From positions 1-29,788 of the forward strand of contig CAZMZM010000025.1 in assembly GCA_964570865.1 (NCBI GenBank): a stretch of 29,788 nucleotides of DNA. The letters run 5' to 3'. The position numbers were made by a program, and so were the translations under genes. Source of the stretch: WGAL01 sp964570865 (GTDB lineage: Bacteria > Bacteroidota > Ignavibacteria > Ignavibacteriales > Melioribacteraceae). The notes below the pieces were generated by a model. That model was not told where the DNA came from, did not search any database, and saw nothing but the letters and a program-made list of their open reading frames with translations. Below are positions 6,801-14,943 of this stretch, piece by piece (position 1 is the stretch's first letter; each line of letters begins with the position of its first letter).

Positions 6801-8627
6801 GTGAACGATAAAAACCACATCAAGGATAAACTTGCTAATCTACCTAAAGCACCGGGTGTTTATCAATTTAAAGATAAAAACGGAAATGTAATTTATGTAG
6901 GAAAGGCGATTAACTTAAATAACAGAGTTCGTTCTTATTTCAGGTCTAAAGTTGATTCTCCGAAAACGGCGGCTCTGGTAAAAAAAATTACCGACTTAGA
7001 AGTAATAGTTACGGAAAACGAAATCGAAGCGCTGGTGCTCGAAAATAATTTGATTAAGCAATTTTCACCCCGTTACAATGTCCTCTTGAAAGACGGCAAG
7101 TCGTTCCCCTACATTCGCGTAACTAATGAGCCGTATCCCCAAGTATTTTCAACTCGTGATATTGTTAAAGACGGTTCGAAATATTTCGGACCTTACACGG
7201 ATGTTAAATCGATGCGTCAATCATTAAGGATGATAAATAAAATCTTTAAAATCAGAAGTTGTAAATATTATATAGATGATGAAGTAATTAAAGCCAAAAA
7301 GATAAAGGTTTGTCTTGATTATCATATCAACAAGTGTGATGCCCCTTGCGAAGGCTTGGTAAGCCAACCGGAATACGGAAAGATGGTTCGGCATGTTATT
7401 CAAGTTCTGAAAGGAAAAACAGACGAACTAATTTCCGAGCTCGAAACGGAGATGGTTAAAGCATCCGAAAATCTTGAGTTTGAACAAGCTGCTGAGATAA
7501 GAGATAAGATTGAACAACTTAAAGTATATTCGGCAAAACAAAAAGTTGTTACTACAGATAATGAAGACCGTGATGTTATTGCTATTGCCGGCGAAGATAA
7601 AGATGCGGCGTGTACTGTGTTAAATATAAGAAATGGTAAACTTGTCGGGAAAAAACAGCTTAAGTTAAGTGTAAACCTGAAACGTAATGAAAGTGAAATA
7701 TTATCCGAAGCTCTCCGGTATTATTACAGCGAGTTTGTTGAAGTACCTCATGAAATAGTGTTAGAAACCGAACCGGAAAACTCCGTCACATTGTTAAATT
7801 GGCTTAATACTAAGAGTGAAAGGAAAGTTAAGTTCATAGTTCCGCAAAGAGAAAGCGAAAAAAAATCACTTCTTAGAATGTGTCGCCAAAACGCAATATT
7901 GATGCTTAAGGAGATTCAACTTCAGCGAATGAAAAAGGAGGGAAGTATTCCGCATGTACTTGCGGCATTACAACGTGATTTGCGCTTAAAAAATACGCCT
8001 CGTAAAATAGAGTGTTTTGATATTTCTAATATCCAAGGTTCCGATTCGGTTGCAAGTATGGTCGTTTTTGTTGATGGAAAACCGAAGAAAAGTTTGTACA
8101 GAAAATTCATCATCAAAACGGTTGAAGGTCCCGATGATTTTGCCAGTATGCAGGAAGTAATTGAAAGGCGTTACAGTCGCCTCGCAAAAGAAAATCAGCC
8201 GTTCCCGGATTTAATTATGGTTGATGGCGGAAAGGGACAGCTTTCAAGTGCCGTGGAAATTTTAAGGGAATTGGGGATTAAGAATCAAGAAATAATAGGA
8301 TTGGCAAAACGTTTGGAGGAGGTGTTTCTGCCCGGTCTTCCCGATCCGCAAACGATTCCGAAAACTTCATCGAGCTTAAAGTTACTTCAGTATGTTCGTG
8401 ATGAGGCGCATAGATTCGCGATTACATTTCACCGTTCACGAAGAAGCAAACGGACGTTAACTTCCGAACTGCTTGAAATTAAAGGGATTGGGAACAAAGC
8501 CGCAGAAAAATTACTCAAAGATTTTGACAGTATAAATGCTGTTAAAACTGCAAGTCAGGAAGAGCTAACCAAATCTATCGGCAATGCAAAAGCAAAAATT
8601 GTTTTTGAGTACTATCACAAGAATTGA
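6801..8627 (+). CDS. uvrC: excinuclease ABC subunit C
   Basis: A 608-residue nucleotide-excision-repair nuclease that makes the 3' and 5' incisions next to lesions marked by UvrAB. Domains in order: GIY-YIG nuclease (about 14-93, with GVYQF and IYVGKA); a cysteine cluster C154, C171, C179, C183 matching the Fe-S ligands reported for UvrC; a UVR motif for UvrB contact (about 207-242); an RNase H-like nuclease with D407 (FDISNIQGSD), D475 (MVDGGKGQL) and H537 (RDEAHRFA); and a C-terminal helix-hairpin-helix region (about 553-608, EIKGIGNKAAEKLL). Length is typical. The start is GTG at 6801, 11 nt after the MazG-like gene. The gene looks intact. Confidence 0.96.
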   Translation: MNDKNHIKDKLANLPKAPGVYQFKDKNGNVIYVGKAINLNNRVRSYFRSKVDSPKTAALVKKITDLEVIVTENEIEALVLENNLIKQFSPRYNVLLKDGKSFPYIRVTNEPYPQVFSTRDIVKDGSKYFGPYTDVKSMRQSLRMINKIFKIRSCKYYIDDEVIKAKKIKVCLDYHINKCDAPCEGLVSQPEYGKMVRHVIQVLKGKTDELISELETEMVKASENLEFEQAAEIRDKIEQLKVYSAKQKVVTTDNEDRDVIAIAGEDKDAACTVLNIRNGKLVGKKQLKLSVNLKRNESEILSEALRYYYSEFVEVPHEIVLETEPENSVTLLNWLNTKSERKVKFIVPQRESEKKSLLRMCRQNAILMLKEIQLQRMKKEGSIPHVLAALQRDLRLKNTPRKIECFDISNIQGSDSVASMVVFVDGKPKKSLYRKFIIKTVEGPDDFASMQEVIERRYSRLAKENQPFPDLIMVDGGKGQLSSAVEILRELGIKNQEIIGLAKRLEEVFLPGLPDPQTIPKTSSSLKLLQYVRDEAHRFAITFHRSRRSKRTLTSELLEIKGIGNKAAEKLLKDFDSINAVKTASQEELTKSIGNAKAKIVFEYYHKN

Positions 8628-8894
8628 CATTCGTTCCTCGAAAAAATAATTTTGACTTTAAGATATTTTATGTAATCGACAAAACCAACGAACAAATTAT
8701 TATTATGAAACCAAAAGTCCACGGTGTATGAATAATACAAGTCAAATGCTTGAAATTTTTTGCTATAAATTATCAACACGCATAAAACTCCAAAACCAGA
8801 AACTGTCTCAAATTTTTCTCATTAATTTATACCGGTTTTGTTACCCTTCCGGATTCATCCTAATCAGAATTATTTTACTTAAAGAAATTTCATA

Positions 8895-11060
8895 CTAATC
8901 TAATAAAGTTAATGCTACTCTCCCTTTGACATAATCTACTGATTTTACGGTAACCTCCAACAAATCTCCAACCGAAAGCACATCCAAAGGCGAATTAATA
9001 AACCTATTAGAAATTTCCGAAATGTGTAAAAGAGCATCGTTCTTAATTCCGATGTCCACAAAAGCGCCGAAATCAACTATGTTGCGGACTGTCCCCTTTA
9101 ATTTCATCCCTTCGCTCAGGTCGTCAATCTTAAGAATATCGCTTCTCAAAATAGGCTTAGGTACATCCTCACGTGGATCACGTCCGGGTTTCTTGAGATT
9201 TTCAATAATGTCGATAAGTGTCGGAACACCTACTTCAATCTGTTCGGCAACAGAGTTTAACCCTTTATGCTTGATATAAAGGTCAATCAAATTTCCCTTC
9301 TCATGAATTTCATTCAAATTGACTCCGACAATATTCAGTAACTTTTTTGTCGGTTCATACGATTCCGGATGAATGAATGTATTGTCCAACGGGTTAACAC
9401 CACCACGAATTTTAAGAAAACCGGCAGCTTGCTCAAAAACTTTGTCGCCAAGCCCGTGAACATTCATCAGATCATGACGTGACTTAAAATAGCCCTTTTC
9501 CTCCCGATATTTTACTATCCGTTTTGCAAGAGGTTTACTCAAGCCCGAGACATAGTTGAGTAATGAGACCGAAGCAGTATTTAAATCAACACCAACGTAG
9601 TTAACACAACTCACAACAACATCATCCAACTTTTTGGAAAGAAGTTTTTGATTAACATCATGCTGATACATCCCCACTCCAATCGATTTAGGATCAATCT
9701 TAACCAATTCCGACAAAGGATCTAACACACGACGAGCAATTGAGATGTTACCACGCATACTTGCTTCAAGCTCGGGAAACTCTTCTTTGGCAAGGGGCGA
9801 CGCCGAATAAACCGAAGCTCCTGCTTCGTTTACAATTAAGTAATTAACATTTCTATCAAGATTTTTTATCAGTTCGGCAACAAGCGTTTCGGTCTCTCTG
9901 CTTGCGGTTCCGTTACCAATTGCAATTAGTTCAACATCATACTGCTCAATAAATTCAGTTATCTTATGCTTTGCTTCCTCTTTTCTGTTCTGCGGCGGAT
10001 GAGGATAAATAGTTTCACCGGCAAGATATTTTCCTGTTTTATCAATCACAGCAATTTTAGAACCTGAAACAAATCCGGGGTCAATTCCCAATATTATTTT
10101 TCCTGAGATTGGAGGCTGCAAAAGTAACTGCCGCAGATTAGAAGCAAAAACTTCAATCGCATGAAGTTCGGCTTTTTCAGTAATTTCTTTCAACAATTCT
10201 CTTTCAATCGAAGGGAATATTAGTCTGCCGAATGAATCCTTAACCGCTTCACGAATAAAATCTTCAAATACGGTAAATGATTTTCCTTGAAATACTTTAT
10301 ATATTATATCAAGAAGTTTTTCTTTTTCAAAATCAAAACCAGTTTTTAAGAACCCTTCCTTTGTCCCGCGATTTATTGCCAAAACTTGATGTGGCTTTAA
10401 TGTAGAAAATACTCTTTTAAAATCGTAATAAACTTCATAAACATCTTTTTTCTTCGCGGTTTCTTCGGGAGGTTTTTCGTTTTTCCCCGAAATCAATAAA
10501 GCTTCATTTCTTAAAAACTCACGGACGCTTTCACGAACTTTAGCAGTCTCCGCAATCCGTTCAGCTACAATGTCCAAAGCACCGTTCTGTGCTTCCTCAT
10601 AATCTTCGACACCCTTTTCTTCATCAACAAATTTAGACAAAACGGAATAAAAATCACCGGAAAATTCCGGGTTACCAAGAATAAAATCAGCAAGAGGCTC
10701 CAGTCCTTTCTCCTTAGCTATGGTAGCACGGGTTCTTCTCTTTGGCTTGTACGGAAGGTATAAATCCTCAACAATCTGAAGTTTTTCAGCTTGGTTAATT
10801 GCGGCAATAAGTTCATCGGTAAGTTTTCCTTGTTCTTCAATGCTTTTCAGAACTGCGGCTTTACGCAATTCAAGCAACTGCAGATATTCGTTACGTTCCT
10901 CAATTGCACGAAGAACTACTTCGTCTAACCCGCCGGTACGCTCTTTACGATACCTTGCGATAAACGGCACTGTAGCATCTTCCGAGAAAAGCTCAAGAGC
11001 CGCTTTTACTTGTCTTCTATTTATGTTTAACTCTTCAGCGATTTTATTTTCAATATTCAT
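8895..11060 (-). CDS. tex: Tex-family RNA-binding transcription accessory protein
   Basis: A 721-residue Tex protein, a conserved nucleic-acid-binding factor linked to transcription and stress survival. Signatures: PFIARYRKERTGGLDE near residue 34, LYLPYKPKRRTRATIAKEKG near 100, a YqgF/RNase H-like domain starting at about 325 (IILGIDPGFVSGSKIAVID), a helix-hairpin-helix region (LAKRIVKYREEKGYFKSR ... VHGLGDKVFEQAAG) and a C-terminal S1 domain (LKGTVRNIVDFGAFVDIG ... LLHISEIS). Length is normal for a compact Tex. AGGA lies 6 nt before the ATG at 11060, so the TTG two codons upstream is not needed. It converges on uvrC across 267 bp in which I found no clear terminator for either gene. Confidence 0.95.
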   Translation of the reverse strand: MNIENKIAEELNINRRQVKAALELFSEDATVPFIARYRKERTGGLDEVVLRAIEERNEYLQLLELRKAAVLKSIEEQGKLTDELIAAINQAEKLQIVEDLYLPYKPKRRTRATIAKEKGLEPLADFILGNPEFSGDFYSVLSKFVDEEKGVEDYEEAQNGALDIVAERIAETAKVRESVREFLRNEALLISGKNEKPPEETAKKKDVYEVYYDFKRVFSTLKPHQVLAINRGTKEGFLKTGFDFEKEKLLDIIYKVFQGKSFTVFEDFIREAVKDSFGRLIFPSIERELLKEITEKAELHAIEVFASNLRQLLLQPPISGKIILGIDPGFVSGSKIAVIDKTGKYLAGETIYPHPPQNRKEEAKHKITEFIEQYDVELIAIGNGTASRETETLVAELIKNLDRNVNYLIVNEAGASVYSASPLAKEEFPELEASMRGNISIARRVLDPLSELVKIDPKSIGVGMYQHDVNQKLLSKKLDDVVVSCVNYVGVDLNTASVSLLNYVSGLSKPLAKRIVKYREEKGYFKSRHDLMNVHGLGDKVFEQAAGFLKIRGGVNPLDNTFIHPESYEPTKKLLNIVGVNLNEIHEKGNLIDLYIKHKGLNSVAEQIEVGVPTLIDIIENLKKPGRDPREDVPKPILRSDILKIDDLSEGMKLKGTVRNIVDFGAFVDIGIKNDALLHISEISNRFINSPLDVLSVGDLLEVTVKSVDYVKGRVALTLLD

Positions 11061-11066
11061 AACCAA

Positions 11067-11070
11067 TCCT
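11067..11070 (-). promoter_or_regulatory. ribosome binding site of tex
   Basis: AGGA on the minus strand, 6 nt before the ATG at 11060. This favours that start over the TTG at 11066. Confidence 0.5.
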
Positions 11071-11180
11071 AAATTTTAAGATGCGAAAGTAAATTAATTT
11101 TATGATTAATGCAAAATCTGAATAACTGTCATCTAAGATAATTATTGGTGCTCAGATCAATGGACTAATGATTCGTCTAA

Positions 11181-11351
11181 TCATAAACGGTTACTCATCT
11201 TAGTTATTTCAGATATCTCAAAACATATCACAAAAAACTCTTCGCCGCCGGAATATTTTTTTTGCAAATACGATTCCAAATAGTAATGTTCGGCAACTTT
11301 TACACTGTTTTTGGTTATTGGTTTTGATCTGAACTTTAATTGTTTCATCAT
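11181..11351 (-). CDS. possible small protein of 56 residues
   Basis: An open frame in an otherwise empty 490-bp gap between tex and the NifX-like operon. It begins with a tandem ATG ATG preceded by GAGGG on the minus strand, about 4 nt before the second ATG at 11348, and ends in TGA at 11181-11183. The product is basic at the N-terminus (KQLKFRSKPITKNS), then aromatic and amphipathic (AEHYYLESYLQKKYSGGEEF, then FVICFEISE). Codon use resembles the neighbours. I do not recognise the sequence, and it lacks a signal peptide or membrane segment. It could be a chance frame or the remnant of a longer gene: a second frame of the same strand is also open over much of the stretch. The rest of the gap is AT-rich with nothing evident. 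Confidence 0.35.
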   Translation of the reverse strand: MMKQLKFRSKPITKNSVKVAEHYYLESYLQKKYSGGEEFFVICFEISEITKMSNRL

Positions 11352-11483
11352 CCCTCGGAGTATTATCGTAATAAACTGCTATAACAAAATGAATCGATTA
11401 CTCGAGTATTTTTATATTACTTAGGATGAATGATAAATTTTTTAAAAGGATAACCCTGTTATTTTTTGATTTTTACATTTCGA

Positions 11484-11525
11484 AATAAATAAGAAACCGG
11501 ACAGGAAATATTACCTGTCCGGTTT
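11484..11525 (-). terminator. intrinsic terminator of the ArsR/NifX-like operon
   Basis: AAACCGGACAGG (11494-11505) and CCTGTCCGGTTT (11514-11525) form a perfect 12-bp stem with an 8-nt loop. It lies 24 nt past the last gene of the minus-strand operon. The minus strand continues CTTATTTATTT, a T-rich but interrupted tail. Confidence 0.75.
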
Positions 11526-11549
11526 AGCAAGTAAGTTAAGTATGTTTTT

Positions 11550-11816
11550 TTATCTTTCCATTTCGGAAATTCTTCGTTCAATTCTTTGAATTTCATCCTC
11601 CAGCTCTCGGCGATGAAATTCAAGATGTTCCTTGTAGCGTTTTAATTCGGCAATATCGTTTCCCGAATACTCTTCTTCGTGAAAACCAAAACCTCTGCCA
11701 AATCCCATTCCGCGTCCACGCCCCATTCCGCGACCGCGTCCATCTTTGTGCCCAAATCCTCTTCCGGACATTCTACCATATCCGTCCGAGAATCTACCGT
11801 TATGAAATCCGTTCAT
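11550..11816 (-). CDS. Gly/Arg-rich coiled-coil protein (DUF5320-like)
   Basis: An 88-residue protein in two parts. Residues 1-45 are a low-complexity GRG/MGRGRG tract with scattered His and Phe. Residues 52-88 are a heptad-like charged helix (LKRYKEHLEFHRRELEDEI, then QRIERRI) that should form a coiled coil. This layout is typical of the DUF5320 family, often encoded beside small NifX/NafY-like proteins; no biochemical role is established that I know of. A GGAGG lies 5 nt before the ATG. It is the last gene of a three-gene operon, 23 nt after the NifX-like gene and just before a strong hairpin. The basic tract could bind nucleic acid or a partner protein; that is a guess. Confidence 0.75.
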   Translation of the reverse strand: MNGFHNGRFSDGYGRMSGRGFGHKDGRGRGMGRGRGMGFGRGFGFHEEEYSGNDIAELKRYKEHLEFHRRELEDEIQRIERRISEMER

Positions 11817-11839
11817 ATCAACCTCCGTTTTTAATTTTA

Positions 11840-12262
11840 TTAATCAGTTCTTTCACGATAAAGATTTACAATTGAACCGTCAATATATTTAGCAAAAACT
11901 TCATCAATCGAATGTAAGTCGGTCAATATCACATCAAGTCCTGCAGACCTAAAGTTTTCGTATGCGCCGCTGCCCATTCCTCCTGCGACCAAAACATTAC
12001 AATCCGAAATTTCTTGCGCCATCATAGCGTGTTTGCTTTGCGCCTCGGCTCCAAATCCGTGTCGGCCGTTCCCTTCTTCATGTCTCTCTGCATTATGGTC
12101 ATGTTCATGGTTTTGCTGTTGTGCAAAATGACCTGTGCCTCGTTCTCTTATTTCTTCCGCAATTACAATATTATCCCTAACAGTTGCAATTCTATAATAT
12201 CTCGAACGACCGAAATGTTGACTAACTGTTTTACCGTTATTTGTTACAACAGCTATTTTCAT
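11840..12262 (-). CDS. NifX/NafY-like (dinitrogenase iron-molybdenum cofactor family) protein with His-rich insertion
   Basis: A 140-residue protein of the DiNase_FeMo-co fold: MKIAVVTNNGKTVSQHFGRS at the N-terminus and NVLVAGGMGSGAYENFRSAG in the second half. In nitrogen fixers the family binds metal-sulfur cofactors, but many small members occur without nif genes and their roles are unknown. Between the two conserved halves lies a His-rich segment (separate entry), suggesting metal binding. An AAGGAG-type ribosome site overlaps the stop of the upstream ArsR-type gene, so the two are coupled. No nitrogenase gene is present, so a function in nitrogen fixation should not be assumed. Confidence 0.87.
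   Translation of the reverse strand: MKIAVVTNNGKTVSQHFGRSRYYRIATVRDNIVIAEEIRERGTGHFAQQQNHEHDHNAERHEEGNGRHGFGAEAQSKHAMMAQEISDCNVLVAGGMGSGAYENFRSAGLDVILTDLHSIDEVFAKYIDGSIVNLYRERTD
12029..12133 (-). other. His-rich segment inside the NifX-like protein
   Basis: Residues 44-78 of the NifX-like protein carry seven histidines (45, 52, 54, 56, 61, 68, 78), including HEHDH, set among Q, E and G. It sits in the loop between the conserved halves of the fold and looks like a flexible metal-binding insertion. The metal cannot be read from sequence. Confidence 0.6.
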
Positions 12263-12275
12263 ATTAAATCTCCTT

Positions 12276-12614
12276 CTAATAAAAAAAATCTTGAAATTTC
12301 ATATACCAGTCTTTAGTTATTTTAGTTGCCAAATCAAGCATTTGGAGAACACGCTTGTCGGCTAACGAAAAGTAAAGGGCAACCCCCTCTTTTCTTGCAT
12401 GAATTATCCCGACATCACGCATCAAGGAAAGATGACGCGAGACCACCGAAGGGTCGAGTTGTAACAGTTCAATTAACTCCGATGAACTTCTCTCTCCTTT
12501 CCGTAGCTCCTGAATAATCCTAATCCGTTGATCATTTGCAAATGCAAGGAACAACTTACTTCTCGGGTCATTCATAGGCCCTAACATTCTTCCGCGGCCT
12601 CTTCCTCTCGGCAT
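12276..12614 (-). CDS. ArsR-type winged-helix regulator with basic N-terminal tail
   Basis: A 112-residue DNA-binding protein. The core is an ArsR-like winged helix: ELRKGERSSSELIELLQL and DPSVVSRHLSLMRDVGIIHA contain the recognition helix, followed by a wing ending in GVALYFSL. The extreme N-terminus, MPRGRGRGRMLGP, is unusually basic and echoes the GRGRGMG tract of the third protein of the same operon. AGGA lies 6 nt before the ATG at 12614, so the upstream extension to 12677, which would add 21 poorly conserved residues, is rejected. First gene of the operon, so autoregulation is likely. I see no CXC metal-sensor motif of the classical arsenite or zinc type; the ligand is unknown. Confidence 0.85.
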   Translation of the reverse strand: MPRGRGRGRMLGPMNDPRSKLFLAFANDQRIRIIQELRKGERSSSELIELLQLDPSVVSRHLSLMRDVGIIHARKEGVALYFSLADKRVLQMLDLATKITKDWYMKFQDFFY

Positions 12615-12620
12615 TTGAAT

Positions 12621-12624
12621 TCCT
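12621..12624 (-). promoter_or_regulatory. ribosome binding site of the ArsR-type gene
   Basis: AGGA on the minus strand, 6 nt before the ATG at 12614. It decides against the start at 12677. Confidence 0.55.
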
Positions 12625-12663
12625 ATATTTTGTTTTGTTGCATTATTGTTTTTTTGTGCAATA

Positions 12664-12692
12664 AAGTTAATAAACAATTATATTATTGTCAA
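12664..12692 (-). promoter_or_regulatory. candidate promoter of the ArsR/NifX-like operon
   Basis: On the minus strand TTGACA (12692-12687) is followed after 17 nt by TAACTTTA, which fits both a weak -10 and the TAnnTTTG-like element of Bacteroidota promoters. A 6-bp dyad TTATTG-N10-CAATAA (12643-12664) overlaps the downstream edge and could be an operator for the ArsR-type protein. Neither is certain in such AT-rich DNA. Confidence 0.4.
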
Positions 12693-12812
12693 CCCAAAAT
12701 TAAGATTTTAAAAGTGAGGTTTAAAAAATGAAAAGGAATCTATAAAAACAAATATCAAAAATATTCCAAGGTTAATCATATAAAATAATAATATTTAAAA
12801 TTACGTATTAAA

Positions 12813-13094
12813 CTACTCTTCCGAAACAATCTCTGTGTTTAACGCTATTTCGTCAAGTATTGAAGTAACTTTAAGGCAGTTGCTCAGTTCACCGTAAAAA
12901 ATAACCGTACTGCCGTTTACGTGTGCTTCAAAAGCATATTTTTGTGCATCTGCGATTGAACAATGTAACGCTTTAATCAGTTGAATAATTACTTCGTCAA
13001 AAGAATGCCAATCATCGTTATAAAGTAAAACTTTAAACGGAAGTGACACTTTTGTTTTTTCCGCGGTATCTTCTTTATGCTTCGGGTTATTCAT
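12813..13094 (-). CDS. clpS: ATP-dependent Clp protease adaptor
   Basis: A 93-residue ClpS, the adaptor that delivers N-degron substrates to the ClpA/ClpC unfoldase of the Clp protease. The core starts at PFKVLLYNDDWHSFDEVI (about 19-36), with the NDD motif that holds the substrate N-terminus, and continues through a short helix pair to VNGSTVIFYGELSNC and an amphipathic last helix. An unstructured charged N-terminal tail of about 17 residues precedes the core, as usual for ClpS. No clpA or clpP is nearby. It is divergent from etfB across 118 bp, and its ribosome site is weak. Confidence 0.92.
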   Translation of the reverse strand: MNNPKHKEDTAEKTKVSLPFKVLLYNDDWHSFDEVIIQLIKALHCSIADAQKYAFEAHVNGSTVIFYGELSNCLKVTSILDEIALNTEIVSEE

Positions 13095-13212
13095 TTTCCG
13101 GTAATTTTGGAACTAGAAAGTCCTATTTTTGTTAATTAATAATTGAAAAATAATTATATTAATAAGTTAAAAAATAAACAAATTATATTTATTTATTCAA
13201 TCCGGAGGAACA

Positions 13213-13959
13213 ATGAAAATAGCAGTATGTATTAGCCATGTTCCAGATACAGCCGCTAAAATAAATGTCGGCGGCGACGAAAAAAGTATCGATAAAAATG
13301 GCGTGAGCTTCATAATTAATCCTTACGACGAATACGCGGTGGAAGAAGCTTTAAAAACAAAAGAATCTCTCGGTGGGGAAGTTGTTGCAATCAGTATTGG
13401 CGGTGACGAAGTTAAGGAAACAATCAGAAAAGCGTTGGCAATGGGAGCCGATAGCGGTGTGTTTTTGAAAAAGGAAGGTTATTTTGATTCAATTGCAACA
13501 GCTCGTGCGCTTGCTGATGAAATTAAAACCCAAGAAGCAGATTTAGTATTTTTAGGAAAACAATCAATTGACTACGATAGCGGAATAGTTGGCCAGTTGT
13601 TAGCGGAATTACTCGGCTACAACTCTGTTTCTGTCGTTGTTGATCTCAAGATTGAGGGCAACAATATCAGAGCGGAAAGAGAAATTGAAGGTGGGCGCGA
13701 AGTTGTGGAAACAACATTACCCGCAATCATAACTGCTCAGAAAGGCTTAAACGAACCTCGCTACGCTTCATTAAAAGGAATTATGCAAGCAAAAAGAAAA
13801 ACCATTGAAGAAAAAGAAGCTAACACAGGCGATAGTTATGTAGAAGTTCTTAAGATGAAAAAGCCTGCTCCTAAAGCACCCGGTAGAATCCTTGGCAGCG
13901 ATGCCTCTGCAGTTCCGGAATTAGTCCGATTATTAAAAGAAGAAGCTAAAGTAATTTAG
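13213..13959 (+). CDS. etfB: electron transfer flavoprotein subunit beta
   Basis: A 248-residue ETF beta subunit. With EtfA it carries electrons from acyl-CoA dehydrogenases to the quinone pool. Seen: the N-terminal KIAVCISHVPDTAAKI, INPYDEYAVEEALK, LGKQSIDYDSG near 115, and the dehydrogenase-docking loop LNEPRYASLKGIMQAKRKTI, closely like mammalian ETF. That loop and the C-terminus suggest a canonical rather than electron-bifurcating ETF; this is inference. GGAGG lies close before the ATG. etfA follows after 12 nt. Partner dehydrogenases are not in the window; glutaryl-CoA or other acyl-CoA dehydrogenases are natural candidates given the lysine-catabolism genes. Confidence 0.95.
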   Translation: MKIAVCISHVPDTAAKINVGGDEKSIDKNGVSFIINPYDEYAVEEALKTKESLGGEVVAISIGGDEVKETIRKALAMGADSGVFLKKEGYFDSIATARALADEIKTQEADLVFLGKQSIDYDSGIVGQLLAELLGYNSVSVVVDLKIEGNNIRAEREIEGGREVVETTLPAIITAQKGLNEPRYASLKGIMQAKRKTIEEKEANTGDSYVEVLKMKKPAPKAPGRILGSDASAVPELVRLLKEEAKVI

Positions 13960-13971
13960 GAGGAGAAAAAA

Positions 13972-14934
13972 ATGGCAAACAAAATATTAGTATTTATTGA
14001 ACAGAGAAATAACGAATTAAAAAAATCTTCTATTGAAGCCGTCAAAGCCGGATCGGTATTTGCTTCTGAACTTGGAGCGGATATAGAAGCTGTTGTTATC
14101 GGCGGTGAAATTTCCGATTTCGATAAAATTGCAAATTATGGCGTTACTAAAGTAACTCACATTAAAAATACCGACTTGAATCTTTACACGAGTTCCGGAT
14201 ATTCTGAAGTAATGGCAGATTACGCTAATGAATCCGGTGCAGATCTTCTTCTTTTTGCAAACTCCTCGATGGGAAGGGACTTAGCCGCGAGAGTAGCCGC
14301 TAAACTCGATGCCGGTATTGCAGTTGATTGCGTAGGCTTTACTTTTGAAAACGGCGACGTTATTGCCACACGTCCGGTTTACGCAGGGAAAGCATTAACC
14401 GATGTAAAAATTAATGCCGCAAAGAAAATCTTTACAATTCGTCCGAACACATATAACTTAAGCGAACCAACGGACGCTTCGGCAGAAGTTACCGTTAAAG
14501 AAGTAGATTCCGTAAATACTTCGGTAAAAGTTGTTGAATTGAAAAAGACATCCGATAAACTCGATGTTGCCGAAGCTTCGATAATAGTTTCAGGCGGACG
14601 AGGAATGGGCGGACCGGAAAATTACCCGATGCTCGAAGAGCTTGCCGGAATGTTAGGCGGCGCAGTAGGTGCATCCAGAGCAGCCGTAGATGCCGGTTGG
14701 AGACCTCATAGCGACCAAGTAGGACAAACAGGTAAAACAGTTTCACCTAATCTTTATATCGCTTGCGGTATTTCCGGCGCTATTCAGCACATGGCCGGCA
14801 TGAGAACATCTAAGTTCATTGTTGCTATTAACAAGGATGCTGAAGCTCCGATATTCACAATTGCCGATTATGGAATTACGGGCGACTTATTTGAAGTTGT
14901 ACCTGCTTTGATAGACGAATTAAAAAAAGGTTAA
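13972..14934 (+). CDS. etfA: electron transfer flavoprotein subunit alpha
   Basis: A 320-residue ETF alpha subunit that binds the FAD used for electron transfer. The N-terminal domain (1-190) has ELGADIEAVVIG and DLLLFANSSMGRDLAARVAA. The C-terminal FAD domain shows SGGRGMGGPENY (207-218), GASRAAVDAGW (233-243), DQVGQTGKTVSPNLYIACGI (248-267), SGAIQHMAGM and a late DYGITGDLFEVVPAL. An AGGAGG-type site precedes the ATG, 12 nt after etfB, so the two form one operon. Length and order are standard; nothing is missing. Confidence 0.96.
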   Translation: MANKILVFIEQRNNELKKSSIEAVKAGSVFASELGADIEAVVIGGEISDFDKIANYGVTKVTHIKNTDLNLYTSSGYSEVMADYANESGADLLLFANSSMGRDLAARVAAKLDAGIAVDCVGFTFENGDVIATRPVYAGKALTDVKINAAKKIFTIRPNTYNLSEPTDASAEVTVKEVDSVNTSVKVVELKKTSDKLDVAEASIIVSGGRGMGGPENYPMLEELAGMLGGAVGASRAAVDAGWRPHSDQVGQTGKTVSPNLYIACGISGAIQHMAGMRTSKFIVAINKDAEAPIFTIADYGITGDLFEVVPALIDELKKG

Positions 14935-14943
14935 TAAACTACT

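Noticed and set aside
334..8814. A 13-bp sequence (AATTTGAGACAGT) at 334-346 recurs in inverted orientation at 8802-8814, as if ends of a mobile element
   Set aside because: Flanks do not match, no transposase lies between, and the enclosed genes are ordinary housekeeping and metabolic genes. A 13-bp match is expected by chance between two strands of about 30 kb.
8628..8894. Terminator between the convergent uvrC and tex genes
   Set aside because: I looked for a GC-rich stem with a T-run on either strand and found none convincing.
11840..12262. NifX-like protein as evidence for nitrogen fixation
   Set aside because: No nifH, D, K, E, N or B genes are present, and small members of this family are widespread in non-fixing bacteria.
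12638..12661. TTGCA-N14-TGCAA as operator of the ArsR-type regulator
   Set aside because: Only 5-bp arms in AT-rich DNA with no second copy; too weak to list on its own.
13213..14934. Electron-bifurcating ETF
   Set aside because: The docking loop of EtfB and the overall lengths look like canonical ETF, and no bifurcation partner such as FixC/FixX or Bcd is in the window.
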